Assembly (NCBI GenBank): GCA_023405135.1
Contig: JAEXYZ010000034.1
Span: 1-39,673, forward strand
Source of the DNA: Bacillota bacterium
GTDB taxonomy: Bacteria; Bacillota; Bacilli; Bacillales_A; Planococcaceae
Direction: 5' to 3'
Length of the DNA: 39,673 bases
The notes below the pieces were generated by a model that had not been told where the DNA came from, ran no database searches, and worked only from the letters and a program-made list of their open reading frames with translations. Within the stretch, counting starts at the first letter, position 1. Each line of letters opens with the position of its first letter. Position numbers and translations under genes: made by a program. Shown here piece after piece: positions 35,317 to 39,673 of the stretch.

Positions 35317-36336
35317 TTACCCTCTCAATTGTTGTGAACGAACTAAATCAATATGTTCTAATGCTTTACCTGTTCCAAGTGCAACACAATCAAGTGGATT
35401 CTCAGCGATAAATACAGGCATATTTGTTTCATCACTAATAACTTTATCTAGGTTGCGTAGAAGTGCTCCACCACCAGTTAAAACAATTCCTCTTTCCATA
35501 ACATCCGCAGAAAGTTCAGGAGGTGTTTGTTCTAATGTTTTCTTCACACCATCAATAATTGCTGAAATTGCTTCACGAAGCGACTCAGAAATTTCTTCAG
35601 CAGTAATTTCAATTGTTTTAGGTAAACCTGTTAATAGGTCACGACCGCGAATTTCCATTTTTTCAACAACATCATCTACTCGTGCTGTACCAATTTCAAT
35701 TTTTATTTTTTCAGCTGTGCGCTCACCAATTGTAAGATTATATGTCTTACGAATATAAGTTATAATGGATTGATCCATTGCATCGCCACCGATACGAACA
35801 GATTCACTCGTTACAATACCACCTAAAGAAATAACTGCAACTTCAGTAGTACCTCCACCGATATCAACTACCATTGAACCAGTTGGATCCCATACAGGTA
35901 AATCTGCACCAATAGCAGCCGCAAAAGGTTCTTCAATTGTAAACGCTTCTTTAGCACCTGCTTGACGGCTTGCATCAATTACCGCACGTTGCTCAACTGA
36001 CGTAATGCCGTATGGTACACAAATCATCACATTTGGTTTTTTCCAATTTGAACCCGAGTTTTTTAACGCTTGTTTTAAGTAATATTGAATCATTGTTGTA
36101 GTAATATCAAAATCTGCAATTACGCCATCTTTCATTGGTCGAATTGCTACGATTGAGCCTGGTGTACGTCCAATCATATTCTTCGCATCGTTACCAACCG
36201 CAACAATGTCACCAGTTTTTGTATTTTTTGCTACTACTGAAGGCTCTCTTAAAACGATTCCTTTTCCTTTAATGAAAACTAATGTATTCGCTGTGCCAAG
36301 ATCAATCCCGACATCTTTATTTCCTAATCCAAACAA
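35317..36336 (-). CDS. mreB: Rod-shape determining actin homologue MreB
   Basis: MreB forms membrane-attached filaments that guide cell-wall elongation. The 339-residue protein has actin-fold motifs: phosphate 1 DLGTANTLVF, RPMKDGVIADF, phosphate 2 VVDIGGGTTEVAVISLGG, and the adenosine motif LTGGGALLRNLD. The N-terminal MFGLGNKDVGID suggests a short membrane anchor. GGGAG precedes the ATG. It is the first gene of mreBCD-minCD. Confidence 0.97.
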   Translation of the reverse strand: MFGLGNKDVGIDLGTANTLVFIKGKGIVLREPSVVAKNTKTGDIVAVGNDAKNMIGRTPGSIVAIRPMKDGVIADFDITTTMIQYYLKQALKNSGSNWKKPNVMICVPYGITSVEQRAVIDASRQAGAKEAFTIEEPFAAAIGADLPVWDPTGSMVVDIGGGTTEVAVISLGGIVTSESVRIGGDAMDQSIITYIRKTYNLTIGERTAEKIKIEIGTARVDDVVEKMEIRGRDLLTGLPKTIEITAEEISESLREAISAIIDGVKKTLEQTPPELSADVMERGIVLTGGGALLRNLDKVISDETNMPVFIAENPLDCVALGTGKALEHIDLVRSQQLRG

Positions 36337-36396
36337 TTTTGTACTCCCTTTCTGTTTAAGCCATTCTCTCTTACAATGCTTAAAATCATAAGAATT

Positions 36397-36402
36397 ATTA
36401 TA
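36397..36402 (-). promoter_or_regulatory. -10 element of a probable mreB promoter
   Basis: TATAAT lies about 60 bases before the mreB ATG. The matching -35 position (about 36420-36425, CTATAA) is poor, and a TGTAAC-type half-site abuts it, which would fit an activated promoter. Confidence 0.45.
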
Positions 36403-36426
36403 GCGGAAAAGCTCGAAAAATTATAG

Positions 36427-36683
36427 TGTTACATGTACTGTTCTATCACATTTGTCTTACTACAATCAATTTTTATCGACATTTCTCATTTTATTTCGAT
36501 TCTTTCCATGAAACAAATAAAATAATTATGTAAGTTTTTACATTCATGTAACAACTACTCCATTCACATGACGAAAAACAAAAAAATAGGTTCTTTGAAA
36601 ACAAAATGTAACAGTATGTATAAAATTTAATATAACATAGCTTTTCCCTTATAGATGTTACTATCTTGTAACTACTTGTAACA
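36427..36683. promoter_or_regulatory. Array of TGTAAC half-sites between mreB and the DUF169 gene
   Basis: Seven copies of TGTAA(C) or its complement lie in this 257-base stretch: near 36428, 36538, 36547, 36607, 36656, 36667 and 36677. The last two are direct repeats with a 10-base period; 36538-36551 forms TTACAT-TC-ATGTAA. The remainder of the 36337-36952 gap shows no gene. The half-site matches that of OmpR-family regulators such as WalR (TGTWAH-N5-TGTWAH), although the spacing here is four, not five. Confidence 0.45.
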
Positions 36684-36703
36684 TATTTTTATTTTGCACT
36701 AAA

Positions 36704-36742
36704 TAACAGCCGAAAATCCATTAAAAAAGATTTTCGACTGTT
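36704..36742. terminator. Terminator-like hairpin downstream of the DUF169 gene
   Basis: CAGCCGAAAATC pairs with GATTTTCGACTG (one mismatch), followed by TTTATTTT on the plus strand and TTATTT on the minus strand. It is about 210 bases past the DUF169 stop, so its assignment to that gene is uncertain. Confidence 0.5.
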
Positions 36743-36952
36743 TATTTTAAAAAGAATTTATCATTTATAAATAATGAATAAAAATATATAATTCGTTATT
36801 TTCGACAAGGCGGCTACCAGATCGCTCAAAGAAAAGAGTGTCTAGAGTAAACATATATCCTCTTTAGAACCAATGAAAACCTGCTTTAAGAAAATATGTT
36901 TACTTGCTCTGATTTCTATAATTCAATTTAAATTAGAAATTTCACATCCTAA

Positions 36953-37714
36953 TTACTTCCCATAACTTGCTTCTAATCCACTTCGAGCATCAATTTGTAT
37001 TCCATATTGGGGAACGGGATAACGGAAACCATTTTGGTGTAACTTTTCTAAACCATGCAATGCTTTTACTAAATCATTTGGCGACAGTGCTATTAACATT
37101 TCTTCATCTAATACTCCACCATAACGACGTTCTGCATAACAGGGAATAGATAAGCTTGGTTCACCTGTAGCTAAGGCTCTTCCCCATAAGTCGGCGCAAG
37201 CAGATTCACCAACGACTCCCCACTCTAGCTTTTTATAGTTCTTCCATTGTAATCCTTTAATGAACAAAATCATTTGTCCTGGTGTTCCATAGATTAAGCA
37301 AATGTCAGGTTCACTTAACCGATTAGAAACTAGAGGTGAGACCGCCATCGCTTCGTATTTTCCAAATGGAACGACAGACATTGCTTCTTGGTGTGCAGCT
37401 GAATCCTCTTCAGTTTCAAACCACACCTTCGCCATCTCTTTACCCGAAAGCCATTTTTCATCACGAGGATGTAAACCAAGAACTGTACTACATTGTGGCA
37501 TCACTAAATCTTCTGCTGTAATCCCTACTGTCCACCCTAATCTCGCTGCTTGTGCAACGATTTGATCCGTAGTAAATTTCGATTTAGGTCTTCTTATTTT
37601 AGGTATAACTTCCATTTCTCCCTTATTCTCGAACATCTTCATCCCTATTGGAATTGTTTTTAGACGTAAATATTTGTTTAACTGCTCAACGATTTTTTCC
37701 CAATCAAATATCAT
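36953..37714 (-). CDS. DUF169-family protein
   Basis: The 253-residue soluble protein matches the DUF169 pattern: an N-terminal PIGMKMFENK segment, conserved cysteines in MPQCSTVLGL (near residue 80), GESACADLW (near 175) and IPCYAERRYGG (near 197), and a late LIALSPNDLVKALHGLEKLH. The conserved Cys residues suggest metal or cofactor binding, but no activity is established. The frame opens at GTG 37729, yet GGTGGAG there serves as the SD for ATG 37714. It has an operator-like dyad upstream and no partner gene. Confidence 0.75.
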   Translation of the reverse strand: MIFDWEKIVEQLNKYLRLKTIPIGMKMFENKGEMEVIPKIRRPKSKFTTDQIVAQAARLGWTVGITAEDLVMPQCSTVLGLHPRDEKWLSGKEMAKVWFETEEDSAAHQEAMSVVPFGKYEAMAVSPLVSNRLSEPDICLIYGTPGQMILFIKGLQWKNYKKLEWGVVGESACADLWGRALATGEPSLSIPCYAERRYGGVLDEEMLIALSPNDLVKALHGLEKLHQNGFRYPVPQYGIQIDARSGLEASYGK

Positions 37715-37767
37715 TTTACTAGACTCCACCTTTTCCCCCTATCCCCTACCCCTTTTTGTTTTACAAC

Positions 37768-37785
37768 AATGTTTCAAGAAACATT
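37768..37785. promoter_or_regulatory. Operator-like dyad upstream of the DUF169 gene
   Basis: AATGTTTC-AA-GAAACATT is a perfect 8+2+8 palindrome. It lies just downstream of a minus-strand TATAAT (37793-37798) and about 55 bases before the ATG, the place where a repressor would block initiation. No known regulator is recognised. Confidence 0.5.
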
Positions 37786-37995
37786 TAAGAGTATTATAAT
37801 ATGTTATTAATAGATTTCTTCTTTGATGAATAATATCATTCAATTTGTAATTAATTAGTTTCCTACAAGTTTAAAATATTTTTCAATATAATAGATAAGG
37901 ACGAAGGTAAATTTCGGAAAACTCGCTCATCTGTCTAGTCTTTCTCATTTGTAATGGGAAAATAGGAGATCAAGTCACTATAGGATTCATGAATT

Positions 37996-38742
37996 TCACT
38001 TCAGATATTCCAAATCTACTCGATTGAATATCATGACATGCTCCAATTCTGCGTCACTGCTCGAAAATCTACTTCCATTCTCCGAGATTTCTGGGAAGGA
38101 TTCATTTTTCATCTCATCATATGGAATCCATCCAAAATAGATCGATTGATCAGGAAAAAAATGTTGGAAAGAAGGACTTGGTTTATTTGCTAATTGTGAT
38201 TTTGAAAATCTCTCTATTATTGTTACCCATTCTTTTGGGAGCTGCATTATACCATAAGATTTGTCTTTTAGTGAAACTTCTTTCATCATTTGAATTTTTG
38301 GTAAATAGGTATGGATATTATTTGAAACATAGAAATTTCTATCTCTTACAAAATAAAACTCAATTGAACCTAAAGCATCTCCCGGGTGAATATTCCAAAC
38401 AAAATAATAGGATGAAGGGTTATTTTTATCCGCTTTGAATAGCATTGGGATTCCACTTGTATCCACTTCTGCCACTTGCCACTTATGATTTTTCCAAACC
38501 CAATAACTTAGACCATACATATTTTTATTTGAAATAAAAGGTACTACAACATGACGCTCATCAACAAAAATTGTATCTTGAATGAGTTTTGCTGTCACTT
38601 TCGGATAGCTATTATTCATCTCTTCAAGAAGCTGTTCAGTCGGTGGAAAGGGTTTAGGCTCCGAAAATTTAAACCAGTAAATCATTGCGAATAATATAAC
38701 GGCTACTCCTATTCCAATCATTAGAAATGACTTTTTCTTCAT
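37996..38742 (-). CDS. Membrane-anchored protein of unknown function
   Basis: The 248-residue protein is not recognised. It has an N-terminal anchor (KKK then a hydrophobic stretch, about residues 5-24) and a large extracytoplasmic domain rich in aromatic residues and short beta-like segments (for example VVVPFISNKNMYGLSYWVW and YYFVWNIHPGDALGSIEFYF). It has no lipobox Cys and no known catalytic motif. It starts four bases after the upstream membrane gene and is co-transcribed with it. Nothing links it to mreB beyond location. Confidence 0.8.
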   Translation of the reverse strand: MKKKSFLMIGIGVAVILFAMIYWFKFSEPKPFPPTEQLLEEMNNSYPKVTAKLIQDTIFVDERHVVVPFISNKNMYGLSYWVWKNHKWQVAEVDTSGIPMLFKADKNNPSSYYFVWNIHPGDALGSIEFYFVRDRNFYVSNNIHTYLPKIQMMKEVSLKDKSYGIMQLPKEWVTIIERFSKSQLANKPSPSFQHFFPDQSIYFGWIPYDEMKNESFPEISENGSRFSSSDAELEHVMIFNRVDLEYLK

Positions 38743-38746
38743 AACA

Positions 38747-39466
38747 CTATTCCACCCCTTCTAGCAAGGACATTTCAGAGCGAAAATAAAGTTGCTCTTT
38801 TGGCGTCGATACGAGGATTCCCTTTCCATCTTCCTCGATATAAATAATTGAATGGAGGCCGCTCCCCCATTTAGGAAATATACCAACAAGTTGATACGGG
38901 AACCGCTCATTTCTCTCATTCGTATCAGAATTTAAAACCGTGTCTTGGTACCACTGGATACTATTGATTTTTTGTTTTTCCATTGTCTCCAATTGATTCA
39001 ATAGATCATCTTTCACGAAAGGTTTCCCATTCCCTGATGGATGAATCGTTACAATCGCTGCCTCTTCAACGTTAGAAATATATGTAGAAAGTTTATCGTT
39101 AGGATATATTAAATAATGAATCGGTAAAGTTATTAATGTGGCGGCTAAGAAAATAAAATTTGCCCAAAAGCCAATCCAAGCAAAAGAACGATACTTTTGC
39201 CAGCTCTCCTCCCGTCGTTTTAAAAAGAAAAACAGAATCCATACACCAAGAGGCAATATCGAAATTCTAATTGTTGATTGAAATATGTTAAATGTAATTG
39301 AAAACGAGAATATCCCTACAATTATGACAATCAACATCTTCCATATTTTAGGCTTTATGATTTGTTTTTTATAAACTCGATTCGCCCAAAATAGTATACC
39401 GCCCCAAGCTACTATATTAAAGATAGTAGCAACAACATTAAACGTATGATCAATATTGATAACCAT
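38747..39466 (-). CDS. Polytopic membrane protein of unknown function
   Basis: The 239-residue protein has four predicted membrane helices in its first half (about 10-26, 43-60, 64-82, 95-118) and a soluble C-terminal half (about 125-239) with no recognised motif. GAGGAGG precedes the ATG. A perfect 10-bp inverted repeat lies just upstream of that SD site. It forms a two-gene unit with the following anchored protein. Confidence 0.82.
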   Translation of the reverse strand: MVINIDHTFNVVATIFNIVAWGGILFWANRVYKKQIIKPKIWKMLIVIIVGIFSFSITFNIFQSTIRISILPLGVWILFFFLKRREESWQKYRSFAWIGFWANFIFLAATLITLPIHYLIYPNDKLSTYISNVEEAAIVTIHPSGNGKPFVKDDLLNQLETMEKQKINSIQWYQDTVLNSDTNERNERFPYQLVGIFPKWGSGLHSIIYIEEDGKGILVSTPKEQLYFRSEMSLLEGVE

Positions 39467-39481
39467 TTGAACACCTCCTCG

Positions 39482-39510
39482 TTTGTTGAATAAATGCAGG
39501 ATTCAACAAA
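39482..39510. promoter_or_regulatory. Perfect inverted repeat upstream of the unknown membrane gene pair
   Basis: TTTGTTGAAT (39482-39491) and ATTCAACAAA (39501-39510) are exact complements around a 9-base spacer, ending close to the SD site of the 239-residue protein. It may be an operator or, in RNA, a hairpin near the ribosome site. Confidence 0.5.
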
Positions 39511-39580
39511 ATAGATATTTAAAGCCACTAGTGTTGCATAAATAATGTCATAATTTTCAGTTTAATCATCTTTCCGGTTT

Positions 39581-39618
39581 GGAGCCAAAAAGGTAAATAC
39601 CCAATCAAAGGTGGCTCC
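39581..39618. repeat. Short hairpin near the right edge
   Basis: GGAGCCA (39581-39587) pairs with TGGCTCC (39612-39618). No T-run follows on either strand, so it is not a standard terminator. It may belong to a gene or element beyond the edge. Confidence 0.35.
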
Positions 39619-39673
39619 ATCCATTTGGAAAATTATTTACAATTAGACCTTTGCGACGACAACAATTTGCATA

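Noticed and set aside
37000..37600. Overlapping plus-strand frames opposite the DUF169 gene
   Set aside because: They lie fully within a well-supported minus-strand gene and have no SD site or recognisable product.
39644..39673. Possible C-terminus of a minus-strand gene at the right edge
   Set aside because: A short frame ending in TAA can be read (MQIVVVAKV), and another frame stays open longer; 30 bases are too few to support a gene.
1..39673. CRISPR array, prophage, toxin-antitoxin pair, rRNA or tRNA gene
   Set aside because: No spaced direct repeats, phage gene cluster, small toxin-antitoxin pair, or tRNA-like cloverleaf was seen.

Overview
The window is a piece of a low-GC, endospore-forming Firmicutes chromosome (order Bacillales). 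It carries sporulation genes (spoVB, safA, spo0B, spoIVFA, spoIVFB), a T-box in front of hisS-aspS, and Bacillus-type Shine-Dalgarno sites (AGGAGG). Gene order follows the Bacillus subtilis aspS-to-safA and pheA-to-mreB blocks with several losses and insertions, which suggests the Lysinibacillus/Solibacillus group (Planococcaceae/Caryophanaceae). The genus is an inference from synteny and protein style, not a database match. Almost everything is on the minus strand, so the text reads from high to low coordinates.

Layout in plus-strand order. 1-111: edge of an IS3-type insertion element. 240-3840: aspS and hisS with a T-box leader. 3943-5574: a secreted cell-wall amidase on the plus strand. 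5686-11866: a small unknown protein, dtd, relA, apt and recJ (tRNA proofreading, stringent response, purine salvage, DNA repair). 12130-17548: secDF and yajC (Sec translocase accessories) around comN, spoVB and a YetF-type membrane protein. 17704-21684: tgt, queA, ruvB, ruvA (queuosine synthesis and Holliday-junction migration). 21685-22174: a gene-free stretch with two long imperfect hairpins. 22175-24203: safA followed one base later by a phosphotransferase-fold protein. 24350-24880: niaR on the plus strand. 24956-28721: a DCC-family protein, pheA, pheB, obg, spo0B. 29148-31450: rpmA, prp, rplU behind an L21-type leader, then spoIVFB and spoIVFA. 31789-36336: a small acidic protein, then the minCD and mreBCD cell-division and shape genes. 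36953-39466: accessory genes (a DUF169 protein and two unknown membrane proteins) in place of the radC/maf genes found upstream of mreB in B. subtilis.

Most of the window is core housekeeping. The less ordinary parts are: the T-box specifier loop, which reads AACAC so that an Asn and a His codon overlap; an array of TGTAAC half-sites upstream of mreB; operator-like dyads in front of the DUF169 gene and of the unknown membrane pair; the structured gene-free region upstream of ruvA; the tight coupling of safA to a kinase-like gene; and the absence of nadBCA between niaR and safA. I saw no CRISPR array, rRNA, tRNA or prophage. Start codons were moved from the longest frame wherever a Shine-Dalgarno site decided the matter.
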